DNA of 64,000 bases from Nematostella vectensis (taxonomy: Eukaryota > Cnidaria > Anthozoa > Actiniaria > Edwardsiidae), in NCBI RefSeq assembly GCF_932526225.1, contig NC_064042.1, positions 16,734,751-16,798,750 on the forward strand. Reading direction: 5' to 3'. A program made the position numbers and the translations under genes. The notes under the pieces were generated by a model. That model was not told where the DNA came from. It searched no databases and was given only the letters and a program-made list of their open reading frames with translations. Positions within the stretch are counted from its first letter, which is position 1. The number at the start of each line of letters is the position of its first letter. Shown piece by piece: positions 8,103 to 21,837 of the stretch.

Positions 8103-8188
8103 TGCCCCGTGTGAGGATCAAACTCACGACTTTCAGATTTCTAGATTTGATTATGAGACTGACGCGCTGCCTATTGCGCTAACGACGA
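8103..8188 (-). pseudogene. tRNA-Met(CAU) L-type copy, promoter and acceptor damaged
   Basis: C56T breaks the B box. G1T and C3G leave two acceptor mismatches, and G15A and G45A are also present. L copies start at 8103, 10743, 12154, 14266, 17611, 19371, 21838, 26588, 29228, 32574, 34684, 37151, 39968, 42436, 44904, 53005, 55473 and 57941. I use them as block boundaries. Confidence 0.8.
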
Positions 8189-10742
8189 CTACATGGGAAA
8201 TGTGTCTTCATTATGCGTGTTTGTGGTGTTTTCGTCAAACCGGTCATAGAGTCATTCGTTTTCAAAAGAAAAGAAATATGCCCCGTGTGAGGATCGAACT
8301 CACGACCTTCAGATTTCTACATTTGATTATGAGACTGACGCGCTGCCTACTGCGCTAACGAGGCTAACATGAGAAATGTGTCTTCTCTATGCGTGTTTGT
8401 GGTGTTTTCGTCAAACCGGTCATAGAGTCATTCGTTTTCAAAAGAAAAAAATATGCCCCGTCTAAGGATCGAACTCACGACATTCAGATTTCTACATTCG
8501 ATTCTGATATTGACGCGCTGCCTACTGCGCTAACGAGGCCAACATGAGAAAAGTGTCTTCTCTATGCGTGTTTGTTGTGTTTTTTGTCAAACCGCTCATA
8601 GAGTCATTCGTTTTCAAAAGAAAAAAAATTGTGCCCCGTGTGAGGATCGAACTCACGACCTTCAGATTTCTAGATTTGATTATGAGACTGACGCGCTGCC
8701 TATTGCGCTAACGACGCCTACATGGGAAATGTGCCTTTTCTATTCGTGTTTGTGGTGTTTTCGTCAAACCGGTCATAGAGTCTTTCGTTTTCAAAAGAAA
8801 AAATATGCCCCGTCTGAGGATTGAGCTCACGACCTTAAGATTTCTACATTTGATTATGAGACTGACGCGCTGCCTACTGCGCTAACGAGGCCAACCTGAA
8901 AAATGTGTCTTCTCTATGCGTGTTTGTGGTGTTTTCGTCAAACCGGTCATAGAGTCATTCGTTTTCAATAGAAAAAAATATGCCCTGTGTGAGGATCGAA
9001 CTCACGAAGCTTAATATTTCTAAATCAGATTATGAGACTGACGCGCTGCCTACTGCGCTAACGAGGCTAACATAAGTAATGTGTCTTCTCTATGCGTGTT
9101 TGTGGTGTTTTCGTCAAACCAGTCATAGAGTCATTCGTTTTCAAAAGAAAAAAATATGCCCCGTCTGAGGATCGAACTCACGACATTCAGATTTCTACAT
9201 TCGATTATGAGACTGACGCGCTGCCTACTGCGCTAACGAGGCCAACATGAGAAATGCGTCTTTTCTATGCGTGTTTGTGGTGTTTTCGTCAAACCGGTCA
9301 TAGAGTCTTTCGTTTTCAAAAGAAAAAATATGCCCCGTGTGAGGATCGAACTCACAACATTAAGATTTCTACATTCGATTATGATATTGACGCTCCGCCT
9401 ACTGCGCTAACGAGGCCAACATGAAAAATATGTCTTCTCTATGCGTGTTTGTGGTGTTTTCGTCAAACCGGTCATAGAGTCATTCGTTTTCAAAAGAAAA
9501 AAAATATGCCCCGTGTGAGGATCGAACTCACGACCTTCAGATTTCTACATTTGATTATGAGACTGACGCGCTGCCTACTGCGCTAACGAGGCTAACATGA
9601 GAAATGTGTCTTCTCTATGCGTGTTTGTGGTGTTTTCGTCAAACCGGTCATAGAGTCATTAGTTTTCAAAAGAAAAAAAATATGCCCCGTCTGAGGATCG
9701 AACTCACAACATTCAGATTTCTACATTCGATTATGATACTGACGCGCTGCCTACTGCGCTAACGAGGCCAACATGAGAAAAGTGTCTTCTCTATGCGTGT
9801 TTGTTGTGTTTTTTGTCAAACCGCTCATAGAGTCATTCGTTTTCAAAAGAAAAAAAATGTGCCCCTTGTGAGGATCGAACTCACGACCTTCAGATTTCTA
9901 GATTTGATTATGAGACTGACGCGCTGCCTACTGCGCTAACGAGGCCAACATGAGAAATGCGTCTTTTCTATGCGTGTTTGTGGTGTTTTCGTCAAACCGC
10001 TCATAGAGTCATTTGTTTTCAAAAGAGAAAAATATGCCCCGCGTGAGGATCGAACTCAAGACCTTCAGATTTCTACATTCGATTATGAGACTGACGCGCT
10101 GCCTACTGCGCTAACGAGGCCAACATGAGAAAAGTGTATTCTCTATGCGTGTTTGTGGTGTTTTTTTGTCAAACCGGTCATAGAGTCAATCGTTTTCAAA
10201 AGAATAAAATATGCCCCGTGTGAGGATCGAACTCACGACCTTCAGATTTCTACATTTGATTATGAGACTGACACGCTGCCTACTGCGCTAGCGAGGCCAA
10301 CCTGAGAAATGTGTCTTCTCTATACGTGTTTGTGGTGTTTTCGTCAAACCGGTCATAGAGTCATTCGTTTTCAAAAGAAAAAAAATATGCCCCGTGTGAG
10401 GATCGAACTCACGACCTTCAGATTTCTAGATTTGAGTATGAGACTGACGCGCTACCTACTTCGCTAACGAGGCCAACATGAGAAAAGTGTCTTCTCTATG
10501 CGTGTTTGTTGTGTTTTTTGTCAAACCGGTCATAGAGTCATTCGTTTTCAAAAGAAAAAAAATATGCCCCGTGTGAGGATCGAACTCACGACCTTCAGAT
10601 TTCTAGATTTGAGTATGAGACTGACGCGCTGCCTACTGCGCTAACGAGGCCAACATGAGAAAAGTATCTTCTCTATGCCTGTTTGTTGTGTTTTTTGTTT
10701 AACCGCTCATAGAGTCATTCGTTTTCAAAAGAAAAAAAAATG
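8103..10742 (-). repeat. Higher-order repeat block 1, 15-mer (2,640 bp)
   Basis: Fifteen monomers from the first L gene to the next. Landmarks are the CAG copy at 8454..8539, the Q gene at 8632..8717 and the 87-bp copy at 8981..9067. Each lies exactly 2,640 bp after its counterpart at 5814, 5992 and 6341, so this block repeats the preceding 2.6 kb. Confidence 0.9.
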
Positions 10743-12153
10743 TGCCCCGTGTGAGGATCAAACTCACGACTTTCAGATTTCTAGATTTGATTATGAGACT
10801 GACGCGCTGCCTATTGCGCTAACGACGACTACATGGGAAATGTGCCTTTTCTATGCGTGTTTGTGGTGCTTTCGTCAAAACGGTCATAGAGTCTTTCGTT
10901 TTCAAAAGAAAAAATATGCCCCGTGTGAGGATCGAACTCACGACATTCAGATTTCTACATTCGATTATGATACTGACGCGCCGCCTACTGCGCTAACGAG
11001 TCCAACATGAGAAATGTGTCTTCTCTATGCGTGTTTGTGGTGTTTTCGTCAAACCTGTCATTGAGTCATTCGTTTTCAAAAGAAAAAAATATGCCCCGTG
11101 TGAGGATCGATCTCACGACCTTCAGATTTCTACATTTGATTATGAGACTGACGCGCTGCCTACTGCGCTAACGAGGCCAACATGAGAAAAGTCTCTTCTC
11201 TATGCGTGTTTGTTGTGTTGTTTGTCAAACCGCTCATAGAGTCATTCGTTTTCAAAAGAAAAAAAAACATGTGCCCCGTGTGAGGATCGAACTCACGACC
11301 TTCAGATTTCTACATTCGATTATGAGACTGACGCGCTGCCTACTGCGCTAACGAGGCCAACATGAGAAAAGTGTATTCTCTATGCGTGTTTGTGGTGTTT
11401 TTTTGTCAAACCGGTCATAGAGTCAATCGTTTTCAAAAGAATAAAATATGCCCCGTGTGAGGATCGAACTCACGACCTTCAGATTTCTACATTTGATTAT
11501 GAGACTGACACGCTGCCTACTGCGCTAGCGAGGCCAACCTGAGAAATGTGTCTTCTCTATACGTGTTTGTGGTGTTTTTGTCAAACCGGTCATAGAGTCA
11601 TTCGTTTTCAAAAGAAAAAAAATGTGCCCCGTGTGAGGATCGAACTCACGACCTTCAGATTTCTAGATTTGAGTATGAGACTGACGCGCTACCTACTGCG
11701 CTAACGAGGCCAACATAAGAAAAGTGTCTTCTCTATGCGTGTTTGTTGTGTTTTTTGTCAAACCGCTCATAGAGTCATTCGTTTTCAAAAGAAAAAAAAT
11801 GTGCCCCGTGTGAGGATCGAACTCACGACCTTCAGATTTCTAGATTTGATTATGATACTGACGCGCTTCCTACTGCGCTAACAAGGCCAACATAAGAAAT
11901 GTGTCTTCTCTATGCGTGTTTGTGGTGTTTTCGTCAAACCGGTCATAGAGTCATTCGTTTTCAAAAGAAAAAATATGCCCCGTTTGAGGATCGAACTCAC
12001 GACATTCAGATTTCTACATTCGATTCTGATATTGACGCGCCGCCTACTGCGCTAACGAGGCCAACATGAGAAAAGTATCTTCTCTATGCGTGTTTGTTGT
12101 GTTTTTTGTTTAACCGCTCATAGAGTCATTCGTTTTCAAAAGAAAAAAAAATG
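10743..12153 (-). repeat. Array block 2, 8 monomers (1,411 bp)
   Basis: Eight tRNA-like genes. This is the first appearance of the L-led series that recurs at 42436..43755 (monomers 1-8 of the 14-mer). It ends with the CAG copy at 11976..12061. The next L gene follows directly, so the rest of the HOR is missing here. Confidence 0.85.
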
Positions 12154-14265
12154 TGCCCCGTGTGAGGATCAAACTCACGACTTTCAGATTTCTAGATTTG
12201 ATTATGAGACTGACGCGCTGCCTATTGCGCTAACGACGACTACATGGGAAATGTGTCTTCATTATGCGTGTTTGTGGTGTTTTCGTCAAACCGGTCATAG
12301 AGTCATTCGTTTTCAAAAGAAAAAAAATTGTGCCCCGTGTGAGGATCGAACTCACGACCTTCAGATTTCTACATTTGATTATGAGACTGACGCGCTGCCT
12401 ACTGCGCTAACGAGGCTAACATGAGAAATGTGTCTTCTCTATGCGTGTTTGTGGTGTTTTCGTCAAACCGGTCATAGAGTCTTTCGTTTTCAAAAGAAAA
12501 AATATGCCCCGTCTGAGGATTGAGCTCACGACCTTAAGATTTCTACATTTGATTATGAGACTGACGCGCTGCCTACTGCGCTAACGAGGCCAACCTGAAA
12601 AATGTGTCTTCTCTATGCGTGTTTGTGGTGTTTTCGTCAAACCGGTCATAGAGTCATTCGTTTTCAATAGAAAAAAATATGCCCTGTGTGAGGATCGAAC
12701 TCACGAAGCTTAATATTTCTAAATCAGATTATGAGACTGACGCGCTGCCTACTGCGCTAACGAGGCTAACATAAGTAATGTGTCTTCTCTATGCGTGTTT
12801 GTGGTGTTTTCGTCAAACCAGTCATAGAGTCATTCGTTTTCAAAAGAAAAAAATATGCCCCGTCTGAGGATCGAACTCACGACATTCAGATTTCTACATT
12901 CGATTATGAGACTGACGCGCTGCCTACTGCGCTAACGAGGCCAACATGAGAAATGCGTCTTTTCTATGCGTGTTTGTGGTGTTTTCGTCAAACCGGTCAT
13001 AGAGTCTTTCGTTTTCAAAAGAAAAAATATGCCCCGTGTGAGGATCGAACTCACAACATTAAGATTTCTACATTCGATTATGATATTGACGCTCCGCCTA
13101 CTGCGCTAACGAGGCCAACATGAAAAATATGTCTTCTCTATGCGTGTTTGTGGTGTTTTCGTCAAACCGGTCATAGAGTCATTCGTTTTCAAAAGAAAAA
13201 AAATATGCCCCGTGTGAGGATCGAACTCACGACCTTCAGATTTCTACATTTGATTATGAGACTGACGCGCTGCCTACTGCGCTAACGAGGCTAACATGAG
13301 AAATGTGTCTTCTCTATGCGTGTTTGTGGTGTTTTCGTCAAACCGGTCATAGAGTCATTAGTTTTCAAAAGAAAAAAAATATGCCCCGTCTGAGGATCGA
13401 ACTCACAACATTCAGATTTCTACATTCGATTATGATACTGACGCGCTGCCTACTGCGCTAACGAGGCCAACATGAGAAAAGTGTCTTCTCTATGCGTGTT
13501 TGTTGTGTTTTTTGTCAAACCGCTCATAGAGTCATTCGTTTTCAAAAGAAAAAAAATGTGCCCCTTGTGAGGATCGAACTCACGACCTTCAGATTTCTAG
13601 ATTTGATTATGAGACTGACGCGCTGCCTACTGCGCTAACGAGGCCAACATGAGAAATGCGTCTTTTCTATGCGTGTTTGTGGTGTTTTCGTCAAACCGCT
13701 CATAGAGTCATTTGTTTTCAAAAGAGAAAAATATGCCCCGCGTGAGGATCGAACTCAAGACCTTCAGATTTCTACATTCGATTATGAGACTGACGCGCTG
13801 CCTACTGCGCTAACGAGGCCAACATGAGAAAAGTGTATTCTCTATGCGTGTTTGTGGTGTTTTTTTGTCAAACCGGTCATAGAGTCAATCGTTTTCAAAA
13901 GAATAAAATATGCCCCGTGTGAGGATCGAACTCACGACCTTCAGATTTCTACATTTGATTATGAGACTGACACGCTGCCTACTGCGCTAGCGAGGCCAAC
14001 CTGAGAAAAGTGTCTTCTCTATGCGTGTTTGTTGTGTTTTTTGTCAAACCGGTCATAGAGTCATTCGTTTTCAAAAGAAAAAAAATATGCCCCGTGTGAG
14101 GATCGAACTCACGACCTTCAGATTTCTAGATTTGAGTATGAGACTGACGCGCTGCCTACTGCGCTAACGAGGCCAACATGAGAAAAGTATCTTCTCTATG
14201 CGTGTTTGTTGTGTTTTTTGTTTAACCGCTCATAGAGTCATTCGTTTTCAAAAGAAAAAAAAATG
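12154..14265 (-). repeat. Array block 3, 12 monomers (2,112 bp)
   Basis: Matches block 8 (26588..29227) but is three monomers shorter. Losses map to a hybrid gene at 12331..12416 (Q-type 3' part, reference-type 5' part) and a hybrid spacer near 14010. The 87-bp copy is at 12680..12766. Confidence 0.85.
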
Positions 14266-17200
14266 TGCCCCGTGTGAGGATCAAACTCACGACTTTCAGA
14301 TTTCTAGATTTGATTATGAGACTGACGCGCTGCCTATTGCGCTAACGACGACTACATGGGAAATGTGCCTTTTCTATGCGTGTTTGTGGTGCTTTCGTCA
14401 AAACGGTCATAGAGTCTTTCGTTTTCAAAAGAAAAAATATGCCCCGTGTGAGGATCGAACTCACGACATTCAGATTTCTACATTCGATTATGATACTGAC
14501 GCGCCGCCTACTGCGCTAACGAGTCCAACATGAGAAATGTGTCTTCTCTATGCGTGTTTGTGGTGTTTTCGTCAAACCTGTCATTGAGTCATTCGTTTTC
14601 AAAAGAAAAAAATATGCCCCGTGTGAGGATCGATCTCACGACCTTCAGATTTCTACATTTGATTATGAGACTGACGCGCTGCCTACTGCGCTAACGAGGC
14701 CAACATGAGAAAAGTCTCTTCTCTATGCGTGTTTGTTGTGTTGTTTGTCAAACCGCTCATAGAGTCATTCGTTTTCAAAAGAAAAAAAAACATGTGCCCC
14801 GTGTGAGGATCGAACTCACGACCTTCAGATTTCTACATTCGATTATGAGACTGACGCGCTGCCTACTGCGCTAACGAGGCCAACATGAGAAAAGTGTATT
14901 CTCTATGCGTGTTTGTGGTGTTTTTTTGTCAAACCGGTCATAGAGTCAATCGTTTTCAAAAGAATAAAATATGCCCCGTGTGAGGATCGAACTCACGACC
15001 TTCAGATTTCTACATTTGATTATGAGACTGACACGCTGCCTACTGCGCTAGCGAGGCCAACCTGAGAAATGTGTCTTCTCTATACGTGTTTGTGGTGTTT
15101 TTGTCAAACCGGTCATAGAGTCATTCGTTTTCAAAAGAAAAAAAATGTGCCCCGTGTGAGGATCGAACTCACGACCTTCAGATTTCTAGATTTGAGTATG
15201 AGACTGACGCGCTACCTACTGCGCTAACGAGGCCAACATAAGAAAAGTGTCTTCTCTATGCGTGTTTGTTGTGTTTTTTGTCAAACCGCTCATAGAGTCA
15301 TTCGTTTTCAAAAGAAAAAAAATGTGCCCCGTGTGAGGATCGAACTCACGACCTTCAGATTTCTAGATTTGATTATGATACTGACGCGCTTCCTACTGCG
15401 CTAACAAGGCCAACATAAGAAATGTGTCTTCTCTATGCGTGTTTGTGGTGTTTTCGTCAAACCGGTCATAGAGTCATTCGTTTTCAAAAGAAAAAATATG
15501 CCCCGTTTGAGGATCGAACTCACGACATTCAGATTTCTACATTCGATTCTGATATTGACGCGCCGCCTACTGCGCTAACGAGGACAACCTGAAAAATGTG
15601 TCTTCTCTATGAGTGTTTGTGGTGTTTTCGTCAAACCGGTCATAGAGTCATTCGTTTTCAAAATAAAAGAAATATGCCCCGTGTGAGGATCGAACTCACG
15701 ACCTTCAGATTTCTACATTTGATTATGAGACTGACGCGCTGCCTACTGCGCTAACGAGGCTAACATGAGAAATGTGTCTTCTCTATGCGTGTTTGTGGTG
15801 TTTTCGTCAAACCGGTCATAGAGTCATTCGTTTTCAAAAGAAAAAAATATGCCCCGTCTAAGGATCGAACTCACGACCTTCAGATTTCTAGATTTGATTA
15901 TGAGACTGACGCGCTGCCTACTGCGCTAACGAGGCCAACATGAGAAATGCGTCTTTTCTATGCGTGTTTGTGGTGTTTTCGTCAAACCAGTCATAGAGTC
16001 ATTCGTTTTCAAAAGAAAAAAATATGCCCCGTCTGAGGATCGAACTCACGACATTCAGATTTCTACATTCGATTATGAGACTGACGCGCTGCCTACTGCG
16101 CTAACGAGGCCAACATGAGAAATGCGTCTTTTCTATGCGTGTTTGTGGTGTTTTCGTCAAACCGGTCATAGAGTCTTTCGTTTTCAAAAGAAAAAATATG
16201 CCCCGTGTGAGGATCGAACTCACAACATTAAGATTTCTACATTCGATTATGATATTGACGCTCCGCCTACTGCGCTAACGAGGCCAACATGAAAAATATG
16301 TCTTCTCTATGCGTGTTTGTGGTGTTTTCGTCAAACCGGTCATAGAGTCATTCGTTTTCAAAAGAAAAAAAATATGCCCCGTGTGAGGATCGAACTCACG
16401 ACCTTCAGATTTCTACATTTGATTATGAGACTGACGCGCTGCCTACTGCGCTAACGAGGCTAACATGAGAAATGTGTCTTCTCTATGAGTGTTTGTGGTG
16501 TTTTCGTCAAACCGGTCATAGAGTCATTAGTTTTCAAAAGAAAAAAAATATGCCCCGTCTGAGGATCGAACTCACAACATTCAGATTTCTACATTCGATT
16601 ATGATACTGACGCGCTGCCTACTGCGCTAACGAGGCCAACATGAGAAAAGTGTCTTCTCTATGCGTGTTTGTTGTGTTTTTTGTCAAACCGCTCATAGAG
16701 TCATTCGTTTTCAAAAGAAAAAAAATGTGCCCCTTGTGAGGATCGAACTCACGACCTTCAGATTTCTAGATTTGATTATGAGACTGACGCGCTGCCTACT
16801 GCGCTAACGAGGCCAACATGAGAAATGCGTCTTTTCTATGCGTGTTTGTGGTGTTTTCGTCAAACCGCTCATAGAGTCATTTGTTTTCAAAAGAGAAAAA
16901 TATGCCCCGCGTGAGGATCGAACTCAAGACCTTCAGATTTCTACATTCGATTATGAGACTGACGCGCTGCCTACTGCGCTAACGAGGCCAACATGAGAAA
17001 AGTGTATTCTCTATGCGTGTTTGTGGTGTTTTTTTGTCAAACCGGTCATAGAGTCAATCGTTTTCAAAAGAATAAAATATGCCCCGTGTGAGGATCGAAC
17101 TCACGACCTTCAGATTTCTACATTTGATTATGAGACTGACACGCTGCCTACTGCGCTAGCGAGGCCAACCTGAGAAATGTGTCTTCTCTATACGTGTTTG

Positions 17201-17610
17201 TGGTGTTTTCGTCAAACCGGTCATAGAGTCATTCGTTTTCAAAAGAAAAAAAATATGCCCCGTGTGAGGATCGAACTCACGACCTTCAGATTTCTAGATT
17301 TGAGTATGAGACTGACGCGCTACCTACTTCGCAAACGAGGCCAACATGAGAAAAGTGTCTTCTCTATGCGTGTTTCTTGTGTTTTTTGTCAAACCGGTCA
17401 TAGAGTCATTCGTTTTCAAAAGAAAAAAAATGTGCCCCGTGTGAGGATCGAACTCACGACCTTCAGATTTCTAGATTTGAGTATGAGACTGACGCGCTAC
17501 CTACTGCGCTAACGAGGCCAACATGAGAAAAGTGTCTTCTCTATGCGTGTTTGTTGTGTTTTTTGTTTAACCGCTCATAGAGTCATTCGTTTTCAAAAGA
17601 AAAAAAAATG
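14266..17610 (-). repeat. Array block 4, 19 monomers (3,345 bp)
   Basis: Nineteen genes matching 29228..32573 at a shift of about 14,962. A CAG copy is at 15499..15584. Both copies share the spacer variant GAGGACAACC next to it. Confidence 0.85.
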
Positions 17611-19370
17611 TGCCCCGTGTGAGGATCAAACTCACGACTTTCAGATTTCTAGATTTGATTATGAGACTGACGCGCTGCCTATTGCGCTAACGACGACTAC
17701 ATGGGAAATGTGCCTTTTCTATGCGTGTTTGTGGTGCTTTCGTCAAAACGGTCATAGAGTCTTTCGTTTTCAAAAGAAAAAATATGCCCCGTGTGAGGAT
17801 CGAACTCACGACATTCAGATTTCTACATTCGATTATGATACTGACGCGCCGCCTACTGCGCTAACGAGTCCAACATGAGAAATGTGTCTTCTCTATGCGT
17901 GTTTGTGGTGTTTTCGTCAAACCTGTCATAGAGTCATAAGTTTTCAAAAGAAAAAAATATGCCCCGTGTGAGGATCGATCTCACGACCTTCAGATTTCTA
18001 CATTTGATTATGAGACTGACGCGCTGCCTACTGCGCTAACGAGGCCAACCTGAGAAATGTGTCTTCTCTATACGTGTTTGTGGTGTTTTTGTCAAACCGG
18101 TCATAGAGTCATTCGTTTTCAAAAGAAAAAAAATGTGCCCCGTGTGAGGATCGAACTCACGACCTTCAGATTTCTAGATTTGAGTATGAGACTGACGCGC
18201 TACCTACTGCGCTAACGAGGCCAACATGAGAAAAGTGTCTTCTCTATGCGTGTTTGTTGTGTTTTTTGTCAAACCGGTCATAGAGTCATTCGTTTTCAAA
18301 ATAAAAGAAATATGCCCCGTGTGAGGATCGAACTCACGACCTTCAGATTTCTACATTTGATTATGAGACTGACGCGCTGCCTACTGCGCTAACGAGGCTA
18401 ACATGAGAAATGTGTCTTCTCTATGCGTGTTTGTGGTGTTTTCGTCAAACCGGTCATAGAGTCATTCGTTTTCAAAAGAAAAAAATATGCCCCGTCTAAG
18501 GATCGAACTCACGACCTTCAGATTTCTAGATTTGATTATGAGACTGACGCGCTGCCTACTGCGCTAACGAGGCCAACATGAGAAATGCGTCTTTTCTATG
18601 CGTGTTTGTGGTGTTTTCGTCAAACCGCTCATAGAGTCATTTGTTTTCAAAAGAGAAAAATATGCCCCGCGTGAGGATCGAACTCAAGACCTTCAGATTT
18701 CTACATTCGATTATGAGACTGACGCGCTGCCTACTGCGCTAACGAGGCCAACATGAGAAAAGTGTATTCTCTATGCGTGTTTGTGGTGTTTTTTTGTCAA
18801 ACCGGTCATAGAGTCAATCGTTTTCAAAAGAATAAAATATGCCCCGTGTGAGGATCGAACTCACGACCTTCAGATTTCTACATTTGATTATGAGACTGAC
18901 ACGCTGCCTACTGCGCTAGCGAGGCCAACCTGAGAAATGTGTCTTCTCTATACGTGTTTGTGGTGTTTTCGTCAAACCGGTCATAGAGTCATTCGTTTTC
19001 AAAAGAAAAAAAATATGCCCCGTGTGAGGATCGAACTCACGACCTTCAGATTTCTAGATTTGAGTATGAGACTGACGCGCTACCTACTTCGCTAACGAGG
19101 CCAACATGAGAAAAGTGTCTTCTCTATGCGTGTTTGTTGTGTTTTTTGTCAAACCGGTCATAGAGTCATTCGTTTTCAAAAGAAAAAAAATATGCCCCGT
19201 GTGAGGATCGAACTCACGACCTTCAGATTTCTAGATTTGAGTATGAGACTGACGCGCTGCCTACTGCGCTAACGAGGCCAACATGAGAAAAGTATCTTCT
19301 CTATGCGTGTTTGTTGTGTTTTTTGTTTAACCGCTCATAGAGTCATTCGTTTTCAAAAGAAAAAAAAATG
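17611..19370 (-). repeat. Array block 5, 10 monomers (1,760 bp)
   Basis: Corresponds to 32574..34683 but lacks two monomers. The join lies in the spacer at about 18223-18312, next to the intact gene 18313..18398. Confidence 0.85.
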
Positions 19371-21837
19371 TGCCCCGTGTGAGGATCAAACTCACGACTT
19401 TCAGATTTCTAGATTTGATTATGAGACTGACGCGCTGCCTATTGCGCTAACGACGACTACAAGGGAAATGTGCCTTTTCTATGCGTGTTTGTGGTGCTTT
19501 CGTCAAAACGGTCATAGAGTCTTTCGTTTTCAAAAGAAAAAATATGCCCCGTGTGAGGATCGAACTCACGACATTCAGATTTCTACATTCGATTATGATA
19601 CTGACGCGCCGCCTACTGCGCTAACGAGTCCAACATGAGAAATGTGTCTTCTCTATGCGTGTTTGTTATGTTTTCGTCAAACCTGTCATAGAGTCATTCG
19701 TTTTCAAAAGAAAAAAATATGCCCCGTGTGAGGATCGATCTCACGACCTTCAGATTTCTACATTTGATTATGAGACTGACGCGCTGCCTACTGCGCTAAC
19801 GAGGCCAACATGAGAAAAGTCTCTTCTCTATGCGTGTTTGTTGTGTTGTTTGTCAAACCGCTCATAGAGTCATTCGTTTTCAAAAGAAAAAAAAACATGT
19901 GCCCCGTGTGAGGATCGAACTCACGACCTTCAGATTTCTACATTCGATTATGAGACTGACGCGCTGCCTACTGCGCTAACGAGGCCAACATGAGAAAAGT
20001 GTATTCTCTATGCGTGTTTGTGGTGTTTTTTTGTCAAACCGGTCATAGAGTCAATCGTTTTCAAAAGAATAAAATATGCCCCGTGTGAGGATCGAACTCA
20101 CGACCTTCAGATTTCTACATTTGATTATGAGACTGACACGCTGCCTACTGCGCTAGCGAGGCCAACCTGAGAAATGTGTCTTCTCTATACGTGTTTGTGG
20201 TGTTTTTGTCAAACCGGTCATAGAGTCATTCGTTTTCAAAAGAAAAAAAATGTGCCCCGTGTGAGGATCGAACTCACGACCTTCAGATTTCTAGATTTGA
20301 GTATGAGACTGACGCGCTACCTACTGCGCTAACAAGGCCAACATGAGAAAAGTGTCTTCTCTATGCGTGTTTGTTGTGTTTTTTGTCAAACCGCTCATAG
20401 AGTCATTCGTTTTCAAAAGAAAAAAAATGTGCCCCGTGTGAGGATCGAACTCACGACCTTCAGATTTCTAGATTTGATTATGATACTGACGCGCTTCCTA
20501 CTGCGCTAACAAGGCCAACATAAGAAATGTGTCTTCTCTATGCGTGTTTGTGGTGTTTTCGTCAAACCGGTCATAGAGTCATTCGTTTTCAAAAGAAAAA
20601 ATATGCCCCGTTTGAGGATCGAACTCACGACATTCAGATTTCTACATTCGATTCTGATATTGACGCGCCGCCTACTGCGCTAACGAGGCCAACCTGAAAA
20701 ATGTGTCTTCTCTATGCGTGTTTGTGGTGTTTTCGTCAAACCGGTCATAGAGTCATTCGTTTTCAAAATAAAAGAAATATGCCCCGTGTGAGGATCGAAC
20801 TCACGACCTTCAGATTTCTACATTTGATTATGAGACTGACGCGCTGCCTACTGCGCTAACGAGGCTAACATGAGAAATGTGTCTTCTCTATGCGTGTTTG
20901 TGGTGTTTTCGTCAAACCGGTCATAGAGACATTCGTTTTCAAAAGAAAAAAATATGCCCCGTCTAAGGATCGAACTCACGACATTCAGATTTCTACATTC
21001 GATTGTGATACTGACGCGCTGCCTACTGCGTTAACGAGGCCAACATGAGAAAAGTGTCTTCTCTATGCGTGTTTGTTGTGTTTTTTGTCAAACCGCTCAT
21101 AGAGTCATTCGTTTTCAAAAGAAAAAAAATTGTGCCCCGTGTGAGGATCGAACTCACGACCTTCAGATTTCTAGATTTGATTATGAGACTGACGCGCTGC
21201 CTATTGCGCTAACGACGCCTACATGGGAAATGTGCCTTTTCTATTCGTGTTTGTGGTGTTTTCGTCAAACCGGTCATAGAGTCTTTCGTTTTCAAAAGAA
21301 AAAATATGCCCCGTCTGAGGATTGAGCTCACGACCTTAAGATTTCTACATTTGATTATGAGACTGACACGCTGCCTACTGCGCTAGCGAGGCCAACCTGA
21401 GAAATGTGTCTTCTCTATACGTGTTTGTGGTGTTTTCGTCAAACCGGTCATAGAGTCATTCGTTTTCAAAAGAAAAAAAATATGCCCCGTGTGAGGATCG
21501 AACTCACGACCTTCAGATTTCTAGATTTGAGTATGAGACTGACGCGCTACCTACTTCGCTAACGAGGCCAACATGAGAAAAGTGTCTTCTCTATGCGTGT
21601 TTGTTGTGTTTTTTGTCAAACCGGTCATAGAGTCATTCGTTTTCAAAAGAAAAAAAATATGCCCCGTGTGAGGATCGAACTCACGACCTTCAGATTTCTA
21701 GATTTGAGTATGAGACTGACGCGCTGCCTACTGCGCTAACGAGGCCAACATGAGAAAAGTATCTTCTCTATGCGTGTTTGTTGTGTTTTTTGTTTAACCG
21801 CTCATAGAGTCATTCGTTTTCAAAAGAAAAAAAAATG
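19371..21837 (-). repeat. Array block 6, 14-mer (2,467 bp)
   Basis: Contains a CAG copy at 20604..20689, a CAC copy at 20955..21040 and a Q gene at 21133..21218. Its counterpart is 34684..37150, shift 15,313. Both share the variant CTACAAGGG beside the L gene. Confidence 0.88.
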
